Assembly: GCA_035485575.1 (NCBI GenBank)
Contig: DATHNW010000019.1
Coordinates: 62,001 to 126,000 of the forward strand
DNA: 64,000 bases
Direction of reading: 5' to 3'
Source of the DNA: DASRHD01 sp035485575
GTDB taxonomy: Bacteria; Verrucomicrobiota; Verrucomicrobiia; Opitutales; Opitutaceae
Made by a program: the position numbers and the translations under genes. The notes under the pieces were generated by a model, which searched no databases, was not told the origin of the DNA, and worked only from the letters and a program-made list of their open reading frames with translations. This document shows, in pieces, positions 34,653 through 43,678 of this stretch; positions within the stretch are counted from its first letter, which is position 1; every line of letters starts with the position of its first letter.

Positions 34653-35867
34653 ATGAATCATGCCCACGTTCCACCGCTGAAAAAGCGGCCTCTCCCCTCA
34701 CCTTCGCCCGCAGAACCGGCGCCTGCCTCCCAGCATGCATCTGCGAAAAAAAGTCCGGGCGCGACACCCTGCGCCTGCGGCGGCGGCTGTCCGCGCTGTG
34801 CCGGCGTCCAGGGCCTGCCATCGGCCGATTTTTCCCAAGTGCGACTGCATCCGGAGGCGGCTGAGGTCACCGCTCCACTGCAGGCGAAAGCCGTCACCCG
34901 CGGACAGGATGTTTATTTCCATCCCGGCCAGTTTCAACCCGGCACGCCGAAAGGTCAGGCGCTCATCGCCCATGAACTCGCCCACACCTTGCAGACCCGC
35001 CTGTCCGCCCCTGGCGGCAGCCGGCCGGCTTCATTTGTCTCCCAACCCGGCGATGCCTTCGAAAATAATGCCGACGCCCTCGCCCGCGGCACCACCACCC
35101 GGGCGCTCGCGGCTCCCGCCGGAGCCGCCCTGCGTTCTCCCTTCGACTCCGAAAACGCCGCTGATCAGGCCCGCCGCGAGCAACTGCTGCAATCGATCAG
35201 CAACGCGGCCAACACGCTCATTCGCCTCCTCCAAACGAAGGGGCTGATGAAATTTGAAACGGCTTCGACGCGCAGCGGCGTGCAAGGTGTCGTTTATGCC
35301 CCACTCGGGGCGAATTCAATCTTCACCAATTATGCCGACCGCGATGCGCTGATACGCCGCATCATCCGTTTCCTGCAGGCCATGGGCACGCTTTACCGCA
35401 CCGCGCCCATTCCCAGCCGTTTTTCTGCCCCGACCCTGGATGCCAGCACCGGCAATTATACTTCCTCCGTGCAATATCCGCCCGGCGGCCAGTTACGCGG
35501 CGTCAATTATCAGGCCTCCGATCCCCAGTGGGCCGATCTGCAGGCCGCTTACGAACGATACCTCTTATCGCAAGGGCTGACTTCGAATCAGCCGCCCTAT
35601 GACCTGGATTGGTTGTACCTCGATCCCTCCAACACGGTGGTGCCCGGTGCAGCGAGCGGCGCACCCCGCCTGAGTGGCGGCATTCAAACCGGCGTTAACA
35701 TGGTCGTGCCGGACATCGAGCATGAACCGCTGCGTTATTGGCGGCTGACCGGGTCTTCGCCCACCCCCAAGGGCAGCGTCATCATCGAACTCTGGCACGA
35801 CACCCTGGGGTATTATTACATGAATCACGGCCAGCGCATCGATGTGCCAAGCCCCTGGGCCCACTGA
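34653..35867 (+). CDS. effector candidate 5: short eCIS_core with displaced PGD motif
   Basis: 404 residues. The tag CACGGGCPRC (40-49) is followed almost at once by a shortened eCIS_core (58-116) that starts at FSQVRLHPEAAEV and lacks the usual ESRFG helix; HELAHTLQ is intact at 107-114. The motif QPGDAFENNADALARG, normally before the core, comes after it here. The C-terminus is unrecognised and ends VVPDIEHEPLRYWRLTG, then YYMNHGQRIDVPSPWAH, similar to candidate 4. The start is the ATG 12 nt after the preceding stop. A permuted relative of the other effectors is the best description. Confidence 0.74.
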   Translation: MNHAHVPPLKKRPLPSPSPAEPAPASQHASAKKSPGATPCACGGGCPRCAGVQGLPSADFSQVRLHPEAAEVTAPLQAKAVTRGQDVYFHPGQFQPGTPKGQALIAHELAHTLQTRLSAPGGSRPASFVSQPGDAFENNADALARGTTTRALAAPAGAALRSPFDSENAADQARREQLLQSISNAANTLIRLLQTKGLMKFETASTRSGVQGVVYAPLGANSIFTNYADRDALIRRIIRFLQAMGTLYRTAPIPSRFSAPTLDASTGNYTSSVQYPPGGQLRGVNYQASDPQWADLQAAYERYLLSQGLTSNQPPYDLDWLYLDPSNTVVPGAASGAPRLSGGIQTGVNMVVPDIEHEPLRYWRLTGSSPTPKGSVIIELWHDTLGYYYMNHGQRIDVPSPWAH

Positions 35868-35875
35868 CCGAGCCA

Positions 35876-37597
35876 ATGAATCTTACGGCTTCCAACAAAG
35901 CCTCGACGCGCCGGGCTGATCCAGGCGCCTCGGCCGCGAAGGCAACGGCAGCCGCGCAACCCAGCGTTGCGGCCCCGGTTGCCCGCACGGCTTCATCATG
36001 CGCGTGCGGTGGCGGTTGCCCGCGCTGTCGCAGTCAGGAAAATGCACACGCCGAGGCTCCAGGTATATTGGCTGGGCTGCTGCAATCCGTCCTGGCTCCA
36101 GGAAACCTTCAGGTCAGCCCGGCCGACGACCCCGCGGAACATGAGGCCGAATGCGTCGCCGGAGAAATCCTGGGCCAGCCGGGCGCTGCGAAATCACCCA
36201 CGGGCGCCAGCTCCAGGCATGCCGTGTTGCGCGCCCCGGCGGCTGCGGCTTCCGTGCGCGGAATGACCGTCGCCGACTCGTTTGCGCAGCCGCCCGGACC
36301 CGGACGCCAGCTTGAAGCCGGGGAGCGCTCTTTTTTTGAGCCCCGGCTGGACATGGATCTGGGCGACGTGCGCGTGCATGCCGATGGTCACGCCGCCTCG
36401 TCCGCCGAGGCGCTGAACGCCCGCGCCTATACGATCGGCCGCGACATTGTCTTCGGCGCCGGGCAATACGCGCCACACACCGCCGCCGGGCGGCAATTGC
36501 TCGCGCATGAGCTCGTGCATACCGTCCAGCAACGTCGCTCGCCCGCCCTGCAGCGGACCATCCAGCGGACTCCGATAGACGATTTTAAGACAGGGCTCGA
36601 AGCAATGGGCCCCCGCCACAAAACGATCATCGACGAACTGTTCAAAAACCCGAAGTTTGTCACCTTGCTCAACTTCATCAAAGGCTGCCCCGCCAGCATC
36701 GTCGACTTCAAGGTGGCCCGCAAAACCACCAAGGTAAACGGGAAGGACGTCGACGTGTTCGGTGGTGTATCACAGGCGATCCGCGGCGGGCCCTCCACCC
36801 TGACCATCAATCCCCAAATGCCCGACGCCATCAAGAACCCGCTGGAGGTCGTGGACACCGTTGTTCACGAGCTTGTCCATCTCGCTCTCAAATTCCGGAC
36901 AAAATGCGAGAGCAAGGCGAATCCCTTCCCTCTTTCCTCCGGCATCGTTGATGTGCCGAATGATCCGGAGCTGTTGGATGTCCGGGCCGACGCCATCATC
37001 GCAGGGAATGAAACCAGGCCGGACGATCGCAAGCTGGTGGCGGACACCGCCGCGAAAGGAACCACAACGAAATCCGGCGGGAATCCGGTCGAGTACTTCG
37101 AACGCAATTACGGTCCGAGCGCGAGCCGGCCCAAAACCAATTATGTCGACCTCAACCGGCAGGGCCTTGAGTTTGTCGCCTCCATCGTCAGCGACATTCG
37201 CGCAGCTCATCCCGACATCGGCACGGAGCCCACTTCCTTCGACAACGTGGAACTGTTGAAAGCCGGTGATCTGCTGGCAACCCGGCCCTGGTTGAACGCC
37301 ACGCAGCGCAATTATTCCATGCAACTGCACAAGGACCGGGTGGCGCAAGCGCGCGGCATCGACCCGAAGACCTTCACCGTGCGGGAGTACGATATGAGCG
37401 CGATCCAGGTGGTCGAATCGGCCGACTCGCGCACCTTTGATCCCAACACCGGCGGCGGCTGGGGTCCTGTCGGCGGAGTGTGGTCATGCAAGAAGAAGTC
37501 ACGCATCACGGGCACGATCATGCACACGTTCGTCACGGGAGCGAAAGGCGCGCCTCCCGGCGGCAAAACCGGCTACCAGATCATCCAGCATACATGA
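35876..37597 (+). CDS. effector candidate 6: eCIS_core plus second HExxH domain
   Basis: 573 residues from the ATG at 35876, 8 nt after the previous stop; a longer in-frame extension would lie inside candidate 5. Tag CACGGGCPRC (42-51), a degenerate pre-core motif (DDPAEHEAECVAGEI), eCIS_core at about 141-218 (FFEPRLDMDLGDVRVH, HELVHTVQQ at 211-219). A second motif, VVHELVHLALKF, has its HELVH at 331-335, followed by DPELLDVRADAIIAGNETR, in which an acidic residue could be the third ligand. The remaining about 200 residues are unrecognised. A metalloprotease warhead is inferred from the motif. Confidence 0.77.
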   Translation: MNLTASNKASTRRADPGASAAKATAAAQPSVAAPVARTASSCACGGGCPRCRSQENAHAEAPGILAGLLQSVLAPGNLQVSPADDPAEHEAECVAGEILGQPGAAKSPTGASSRHAVLRAPAAAASVRGMTVADSFAQPPGPGRQLEAGERSFFEPRLDMDLGDVRVHADGHAASSAEALNARAYTIGRDIVFGAGQYAPHTAAGRQLLAHELVHTVQQRRSPALQRTIQRTPIDDFKTGLEAMGPRHKTIIDELFKNPKFVTLLNFIKGCPASIVDFKVARKTTKVNGKDVDVFGGVSQAIRGGPSTLTINPQMPDAIKNPLEVVDTVVHELVHLALKFRTKCESKANPFPLSSGIVDVPNDPELLDVRADAIIAGNETRPDDRKLVADTAAKGTTTKSGGNPVEYFERNYGPSASRPKTNYVDLNRQGLEFVASIVSDIRAAHPDIGTEPTSFDNVELLKAGDLLATRPWLNATQRNYSMQLHKDRVAQARGIDPKTFTVREYDMSAIQVVESADSRTFDPNTGGGWGPVGGVWSCKKKSRITGTIMHTFVTGAKGAPPGGKTGYQIIQHT

Positions 37598-37625
37598 CCA
37601 CTATTGCCACCACCGAAAACCAGCC

Positions 37626-39053
37626 GTGACCCACCTGCATAGCAAAAAGAAAAGCTCTTCGCCTGCCGTCCGGCGTGACGGCGCACGTCCGCCCATGGCT
37701 GACGCGACAGCAAACCGCTCGCCCCCGACAGCGGCCTCGTGTGCCTGCGGCGGCGGTTGTCCACGCTGCCAGGCGAGTCCGGCCACAGCGGCGGGCAGCA
37801 CGGGCGCAGCCCTGCCGTCGCTCGACACACAAAAAGAAACAGGACCTGCTTCGCTTCCAACCATTGTGCAAGCCGGCCTCGCCTCTGCGGGAACCACCTT
37901 GAATGAGGAGACCCGGGCACAAATGGAATCACGGTTTGAGTTCGATTTCAGCCAGGTGCGCATCCATGCGAGCCCCCGGGCCGCGAATTCGGCGGCGGCC
38001 TTGAGCGCCCGGGCCTATACCGTGGGAACAGACATTGTGTTCGGCCGCAATCAGTACTCCCCGGCCTCTTCCTCTGGACGCAAGCTGATTGCCCACGAAC
38101 TCGCCCATGTCGTTCAGCAGCGCGGAAAAGCCAGTGGGACTCCCCGGGCGATCAGCACCACCGGAGAACAGGAAGCGGCGGCCGCCTCCGAAGCGGCCAC
38201 GGCGGGACATCCGGTGCGTGTCGGTCCGATATCCGCACCGGGCGTGCAACGCGAAGCCCAGTCGTTTGATCAAGCCAAGCAAAGCGTACTCGAAGAACTG
38301 CATCGAAGCATGCCTGCGGCCATTCTTCCGATGCTCGATTTCATGGATGCACCGATCCGTGCCCAGCTGCAGAACGACCCGGATGTCTTGAGCGCAATCA
38401 AGGGATTGCCGAAGGGAGCCCAGGCCATCGTGATGAAGCATCTCATGAAGGCGGGACCGGCAGCAGCGACTCAGGCACAGCCCAAGCCGGCGGAGCAAAT
38501 TCCTTTTTCCACTTCGCCGGATTATGAAAGCTTCGGCCTCCATGGCGACAACGCGCAACAGGCCGTCGCGATCTTTGGGCGGACCGATGTGGCCAATCGA
38601 TTGGTAAACTGGCTGGCCAAGAACAAGATTCAGTCCAAAATTGAATTTCTCGCACGCCGAAAAAATCTTCCGAGCGGCAAAGGCGACGCCGGTGGCGTCG
38701 ACGGCACATACGAGCGAAGCGGCCAGGGATTCACCGTCTACGTCATGGGGTCGGACGTTTCCATCGGGCAGGATGGGGCCGCGACGGACAATGCTTCTGA
38801 CCGGCGCGCGGGAGAAATGGCCAAGACCATTTTCCACGAACTGCTGCACGTCTGGTTCATCAATGCGGCCAAGCTCAGCCCGAGCGACCCGTTCTACACC
38901 GGGCACACCGCCGAAGTGAAGCCGCCTGCCATCGGCCTCGGAGGCGGCACCACCTACGACGAACAAAATTACGATCCCCAGTTCCTGGCCAAGCTTAAGG
39001 AATTCGACGCCGAGCTGGCGGCCCGAAAACAGCAGGCGGCAGCGCGTCCTTGA
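37626..39053 (+). CDS. effector candidate 7: eCIS_core plus second HExxH domain (GTG start)
   Basis: 475 residues if it starts at the GTG at 37626, which yields a leader THLHSKKKSSSPAVRR like the basic leaders of its neighbours; the ATG at 37695 is the alternative. Tag CACGGGCPRC at 39-48. The pre-core PGD motif is absent. eCIS_core spans about 89-165 (MESRFEFDFSQVRIH, HELAHVVQQ at 157-165). A second HELLH lies at 404-408 in IFHELLHVWFINAAK. The region before it has KSVLEELHR-like helices and GGVDGTYERSGQGFTVYVMG. A metalloprotease-type C-terminus is inferred. Confidence 0.75.
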   Translation: MTHLHSKKKSSSPAVRRDGARPPMADATANRSPPTAASCACGGGCPRCQASPATAAGSTGAALPSLDTQKETGPASLPTIVQAGLASAGTTLNEETRAQMESRFEFDFSQVRIHASPRAANSAAALSARAYTVGTDIVFGRNQYSPASSSGRKLIAHELAHVVQQRGKASGTPRAISTTGEQEAAAASEAATAGHPVRVGPISAPGVQREAQSFDQAKQSVLEELHRSMPAAILPMLDFMDAPIRAQLQNDPDVLSAIKGLPKGAQAIVMKHLMKAGPAAATQAQPKPAEQIPFSTSPDYESFGLHGDNAQQAVAIFGRTDVANRLVNWLAKNKIQSKIEFLARRKNLPSGKGDAGGVDGTYERSGQGFTVYVMGSDVSIGQDGAATDNASDRRAGEMAKTIFHELLHVWFINAAKLSPSDPFYTGHTAEVKPPAIGLGGGTTYDEQNYDPQFLAKLKEFDAELAARKQQAAARP

Positions 39054-39062
39054 TTTCATTTC

Positions 39063-40586
39063 ATGCCTGCCGCTCACGCCATTGCCCGCAAAAAATCCTC
39101 CGGTCCGCCCAAGCGCGAGCCGGGGACGGCCGTCGACAACCGGCCAGCTGAGGCTTTCACGCTTAGTCCAAGTCCCGGCGCCTGCGCCTGCGGCGGCGGT
39201 TGTCCGCGCTGCGAGGCGAAGGCCGGATCGGCGGCGCCGGTCAGCCTCAAGATAGGCCCGCCGGGCGACGTGGCGGAACAGGAAGCGGACGAAGTAGCGG
39301 AACAGGTGATGCACACCCTGCACGCCGCCCCGCCGGGAGATCCGGGGCCAAATTCAAAAACGGATTTCCGCATATCGCCCCAGGCCACGGCAGCAACGAC
39401 GGGAAATTCTCCCGCGCCGTCCATTGTGCAGGATGTCCTGCAGTCTCCCGGACAGGAGCTCAGCGCGGAAGCCCGCGCCATGATGGAGCCACGATTCGGT
39501 CGCAGTTTCGCCGATGTGCAGGTTCATGCAAACACCCAGGCCGCGAATTCGGCAGATGCCGTGAACGCGCGGGCCTACACCGTCGGGCGCCATCTGGTAT
39601 TCGGCGCCGGACAGTATGCTCCCGGCACTTTCGCAGGCCGTCATCTGCTCGCGCATGAACTTACTCACGTCGCCCAATCCCGGGCTGGATCGGCCGCAGA
39701 GGCGACGATGTTACGACGGAATCCTGTCACCACCGATCTGCCGTCAGTGGCGCAATACGAATGGACCGGCACGGAACAGCGCAAGACCAACACCCGCCTC
39801 AATCAGGCCTATGTCAGCCTCAGTTACGAGCCGACCAATGGTGAATTTACCTGCAGCTTCCACCTCCGCTGGCGTTTCCCCGCCGCTTGGGCGGAACCGC
39901 GGCGGGCGGCCTACATCGATGACTTCGTCAAAGTGGTCAAAGGTGCCTGGGAAAACAAATTCCCGCTGGTGAAGTACGACAAGGGCGCCGCTACCTCGAC
40001 AACGGCCAAGGTCCTGCTCGCCTTTGACCACATCCGCGCGCCGGACATGGGCAATGACACCGAATACGTCAACTGGCTGATGAACGACCAGGATCCGTCG
40101 CACAACATGCGATGGACGATGAATGTTCACGATTCATTCCAATACCGCGACAAGGTGGACGCCCCCGGCGTGCATCTCGATCCCGGCGCAAACAGCCCGC
40201 AGACGGTGGATACCTCCGCTTTCAAGGACAAGACCTACACCAGCGGCGCCGGCGGCTCGCTGCAACCGCCGCCCTACCAGCATTACTTCGACAAGGGCAT
40301 CAACCCGAGCCAAGGGTCCGCGCCCGGTGGCAAGTACACCCAGACCACCTCGGCGCACGAGTTCGGGCATATGATCGGACTGGCGGATGAATACGTGATG
40401 TCCGCCGACGACTACAACGATCTCAGCAAAGCGAAGGGCAAACCAGCTGCTGATGCCGAACTGGGCAAGCGAAAGACGGCATCGGCCCGGATCGAGAATG
40501 TCGGCGGGCAAGTGACCCGTGACGCCTATGGTCCCTTCGCCGACTTTCTGCACACCCTGACGGCCGAAGACTGGCGGGTTCAATAG
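39063..40586 (+). CDS. effector candidate 8: eCIS_core plus metzincin-like domain
   Basis: 507 residues. Leader MPAAHAIARKKSSGPPK, tag CACGGGCPRC (41-50), pre-core LKIGPPGDVAEQEADEVAE, eCIS_core at about 133-207 (MEPRFGRSFADVQVH, HELTHVAQS at 198-206). The C-terminal domain has HEFGHMIGLADEY at 432-444, an HExxHxxGxxD-like pattern of metzincins. It shares an upstream region with candidate 11 (here WRFPAAWAEPRR, then VKGAWENKFPLV). The Met-turn seen in candidate 11 is not evident here. N-terminal half very similar to candidate 9, suggesting duplication and replacement of the C-terminal module. Confidence 0.8.
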   Translation: MPAAHAIARKKSSGPPKREPGTAVDNRPAEAFTLSPSPGACACGGGCPRCEAKAGSAAPVSLKIGPPGDVAEQEADEVAEQVMHTLHAAPPGDPGPNSKTDFRISPQATAATTGNSPAPSIVQDVLQSPGQELSAEARAMMEPRFGRSFADVQVHANTQAANSADAVNARAYTVGRHLVFGAGQYAPGTFAGRHLLAHELTHVAQSRAGSAAEATMLRRNPVTTDLPSVAQYEWTGTEQRKTNTRLNQAYVSLSYEPTNGEFTCSFHLRWRFPAAWAEPRRAAYIDDFVKVVKGAWENKFPLVKYDKGAATSTTAKVLLAFDHIRAPDMGNDTEYVNWLMNDQDPSHNMRWTMNVHDSFQYRDKVDAPGVHLDPGANSPQTVDTSAFKDKTYTSGAGGSLQPPPYQHYFDKGINPSQGSAPGGKYTQTTSAHEFGHMIGLADEYVMSADDYNDLSKAKGKPAADAELGKRKTASARIENVGGQVTRDAYGPFADFLHTLTAEDWRVQ

Positions 40587-40602
40587 CGCATTATTTAATA
40601 AA

Positions 40603-42222
40603 ATGCCTGCCGCCTTCGACATCGCACGGAAAAGGAGCCCCCAGGCCGCCCCGCGGGCCAATTTAAAGGCCGATACTTCACGCTCCAATTTAACATTCCC
40701 AAAATCTGGACGCGGAACGTTGAACCCTGCACGGCACGCCGCGCCGTCCGGTGTGGCATGCCCCTGCGGCGGCGGTTGTCCACGCTGCCAGGCAGAAAAG
40801 CAATCGTCACTCGCAAACCCAAGACTGAGCCAGCCCGGAGACGCCGCGGAGCACGAGGCGGATCACGTGGCGGACCATGTGATCCGCACACCGTCTGCCG
40901 GCACCTCAACCCACGCCAGTATAACCGGCCAAACGGATCTCCGTATTTCGCGTCATCCCGCAACATCGGCATCCGGACATTCGCAAAACGCACCGCCCAG
41001 CGTCCATCATGTGCTTAAGTCCCGGGGCCAGGCGCTCGGTACAGACGCACGGTCATTGATGGAGCCACGGTTTGGCCGCAACTTTTCCGACGTACAAATT
41101 CACACGGATGCCAAAGCAGCCGAGTCCGCGGATGCAGTGAATGCCCGCGCGTACACCGTTGGGCCGCATGTTGTGTTTGGCCGCGGGCAGTACGATCCAT
41201 CCACCTTGATCGGCCGCCACTTGCTCGCCCACGAGCTGACCCACGTTGTCCAGCAATCAGCTCATGGCGCTCACGCTTTGCAGCGGCAACCGAAACAATC
41301 GGCCGCGCCCGACTCCACAGCCATCGACCCGAAAAATTTGGGCACCCTGGGCCCCGCCTTTAAGAAGTCCGAGACTGAGGTGCGAAAGCTTCATCTTAAA
41401 GAAATGCGCCTCGGCGACAGCACCGACGATCCCGACTTCGTTTTATTTTGGGCCCAAAATTCGACGGTTCCCTTACGCAAACTCCGCCCCGGGACACCCG
41501 TCTTTTCAACGGGAACCGCCAAGGGTAAAAAAACATTGGTCTGGGCCTATCCTGACGGCGAAGCCGATATGTTCATGGGGTTTGTCAAAACTGAATTATT
41601 ACAAGACCCATGGGCCGCGGACTGGGTTAAACGACAGCCGCCATGGTTTAGTTTAAAACCGCCGGATTTGAGTGCACCAGATTTAAGCGCGCCCTCATTG
41701 GCTCCTGAACCGCCATTCAAAAGCTCTTGGGACGAGGCGATGGGGACCTCGGATCCGGACCAACCGGTCGCGGATCTCCCACAATCTAACGATCCGACGC
41801 GTATCGATTGGAAAATATTTCACAAGATCGTCTCCGAAGCCCTGGCCAAACATAACAACATCGCATGGGACGCGTTTGGTGACGTCTACGCACAACGCAA
41901 CGCCATCGCCCACATTGAAGGCGAACCTAATCCCTGCCTTGATCCAAATTTAGCGGCAGCCGACCACTATCTCTTTGCCCGCAGCCTGGTCATGGATTTT
42001 CACTTCCCGGCTTATTTCGTTAAGTTGATGGATGCCGGCTACAAACCGTTTAAAAACGCGCTGCTAAGCCAAGGATTTGATCCAGCCTTGGGCAAATGCC
42101 AAACGTCACCCGGAACAGTCGAGCAACAGTTGGCCGGAGATATGGGAGCGGATTCAGGGTCGCTCATTGATCATCCGGAGAATTGGAAATACCATCCCTT
42201 CGGAGGGAAACTCAATTATTAG
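40603..42222 (+). CDS. effector candidate 9: eCIS_core plus unknown AT-richer C-terminus
   Basis: 539 residues. Leader MPAAFDIARKRSPQAAP, tag CPCGGGCPRC (53-62), pre-core LSQPGDAAEHEADHVADHV, eCIS_core at about 140-216 (MEPRFGRNFSDVQIH, HELTHVVQQ at 210-218). The core is close to that of candidate 8. After residue 240 the base composition drops (TTA, AAA and TTT codons become common) and the protein is unrecognised, with IFHKIVSEALAKHNNIAWDA and AADHYLFARSLVMDFHFP. The composition break at the domain junction suggests acquisition of the C-terminal module. No second HExxH. Confidence 0.76.
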   Translation: MPAAFDIARKRSPQAAPRANLKADTSRSNLTFPKSGRGTLNPARHAAPSGVACPCGGGCPRCQAEKQSSLANPRLSQPGDAAEHEADHVADHVIRTPSAGTSTHASITGQTDLRISRHPATSASGHSQNAPPSVHHVLKSRGQALGTDARSLMEPRFGRNFSDVQIHTDAKAAESADAVNARAYTVGPHVVFGRGQYDPSTLIGRHLLAHELTHVVQQSAHGAHALQRQPKQSAAPDSTAIDPKNLGTLGPAFKKSETEVRKLHLKEMRLGDSTDDPDFVLFWAQNSTVPLRKLRPGTPVFSTGTAKGKKTLVWAYPDGEADMFMGFVKTELLQDPWAADWVKRQPPWFSLKPPDLSAPDLSAPSLAPEPPFKSSWDEAMGTSDPDQPVADLPQSNDPTRIDWKIFHKIVSEALAKHNNIAWDAFGDVYAQRNAIAHIEGEPNPCLDPNLAAADHYLFARSLVMDFHFPAYFVKLMDAGYKPFKNALLSQGFDPALGKCQTSPGTVEQQLAGDMGADSGSLIDHPENWKYHPFGGKLNY

Positions 42223-42313
42223 GAAGCGCCTTATTAGCGTTTTTAGTTCACCAGCACTTACCAAGACACGCTCATTTTAAAACATGCCGCCGCGCAATCC
42301 ATAATTCCGTTCC

Positions 42314-43660
42314 ATGCCCGCCGCCCGCGCCACCGCTCAAAAAAAATCCCCTGCACCAGCCAAAAGCGGGGCGAGCCCCACCGTCGGCAATCCGCAAACC
42401 GAAACGGTTACCTCCATCTTGAATCCGGGGACCTGTCCCTGTGGCGGAGGTTGTCCGCGCTGCGGTGGTGCTTATCACGGCGGTGTTCCGCTCGATGGCA
42501 GCGTGCGCAGCGCGTTTGAATCCCGGTTCCGACAGGATTTTTCCCACGTGCGCGTGCATACCGGTCCATCGGCTCACCCTGCCTTGCAAAGCGAAAGCGC
42601 CAGCGCCGCCACCCTGGGCCACGACATCTATTTCGCTCCCGGCCGCTATGCGCCGAGCCACCCCGAGGGACGGCGGCTCCTGGCCCATGAACTCACCCAT
42701 GTTGTCCAACAGAACCTGCCGGGTGCGACTTCGCCGTCGACCACCCATGAAACCGAGGCCGCCAGCCTGGCCCATGACTTTACCTCGAGCAGCGCAAACC
42801 TCCGACCCTCCCGTGCCGCCGCGCACCAGCTCCAATTCGACAAAGGCTATCCGAAGACGGTCACCATCGGCACCGCCACTGTCACCGTCGCTTCGAAGGC
42901 CGAGGAAACCGAGGCCAACAAGCTCATCGCGGACATCAAATCCATCTACAATATCGACTTCGACTCACCCAAAGGACTGCAGGCGGTAAAAGACAAGGTC
43001 GTCGGCGATCCCGACCAGCCCCAGACCATCTCGCAATCGCTCGCGAACGAACCCCGCCAGAAGGTCAAGGACCTGCTGCACACTTCGGCCTGGACGCTGG
43101 CCCAGCTTCGCGCGGTGAAGCACGGTCTCTCCTATTTCAGTCCCGTCCTCGGCATGGCGCGCTCCCTGTCCACGCGATCCACCAATCCCCAGGAACTTTC
43201 CAGTCTGAGCCGCTTGAATACCGGCCTCAATAAAACCAAGGATGCCACTAGCAGCGATGTCCAGGGCGAATACTTTTCCTCCGCCAACAACGCCGCCCTG
43301 TATGATTCGGCCGGGGCCAGCACGGAGTTGGCCGACAAGACCAAGGCCTTTGAAGGCACCGTCGTTCACGAGGCAGCCCATGCGCTGCTCGGTTACGGCG
43401 AATCAGATTTCGTCAGCAAGCTCAGTCCGCAATACTGGAAGGATTCCAATACTCCTACCAATGACGCGGGTGCGGAAAAGCCCGTCACGCCCTACGGCAC
43501 AAAAAATGCCGGAGAGGATCTGGCCGATGCCGTCATGTTTTATTTCCTCGAACGGTCCACCCTCCAGAGCAAGTGCCAGCAACGCGATCGCATTGTCGAC
43601 GCGCTGGTAAAAGGCTGGGCCATGCCTTCACCCTCCTCCGGACCAAGCCCCAAGCCTTGA
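42314..43660 (+). CDS. effector candidate 10: short-spaced eCIS_core plus HEAAH domain
   Basis: 448 residues. Leader MPAARATAQKKSPAPAK is nearly identical to that of candidate 11 and is encoded by DNA with an A8 run (42339-42346). Tag CPCGGGCPRC (41-50) and eCIS_core from about 60 to 135 (FESRFRQDFSHVRVH, HELTHVVQQ at 125-133) are almost contiguous, without the PGD motif. The C-terminal domain has VVHEAAHALLGYGESD, HEAAH at 352-356, and further TPYGTKNAGEDLADAVMFYF, where acidic residues may complete a zinc site. The fold is unassigned. A 91-bp gap separates it from candidate 9. Confidence 0.77.
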   Translation: MPAARATAQKKSPAPAKSGASPTVGNPQTETVTSILNPGTCPCGGGCPRCGGAYHGGVPLDGSVRSAFESRFRQDFSHVRVHTGPSAHPALQSESASAATLGHDIYFAPGRYAPSHPEGRRLLAHELTHVVQQNLPGATSPSTTHETEAASLAHDFTSSSANLRPSRAAAHQLQFDKGYPKTVTIGTATVTVASKAEETEANKLIADIKSIYNIDFDSPKGLQAVKDKVVGDPDQPQTISQSLANEPRQKVKDLLHTSAWTLAQLRAVKHGLSYFSPVLGMARSLSTRSTNPQELSSLSRLNTGLNKTKDATSSDVQGEYFSSANNAALYDSAGASTELADKTKAFEGTVVHEAAHALLGYGESDFVSKLSPQYWKDSNTPTNDAGAEKPVTPYGTKNAGEDLADAVMFYFLERSTLQSKCQQRDRIVDALVKGWAMPSPSSGPSPKP

Positions 43661-43678
43661 AGACTTGGATTTTGCCCC

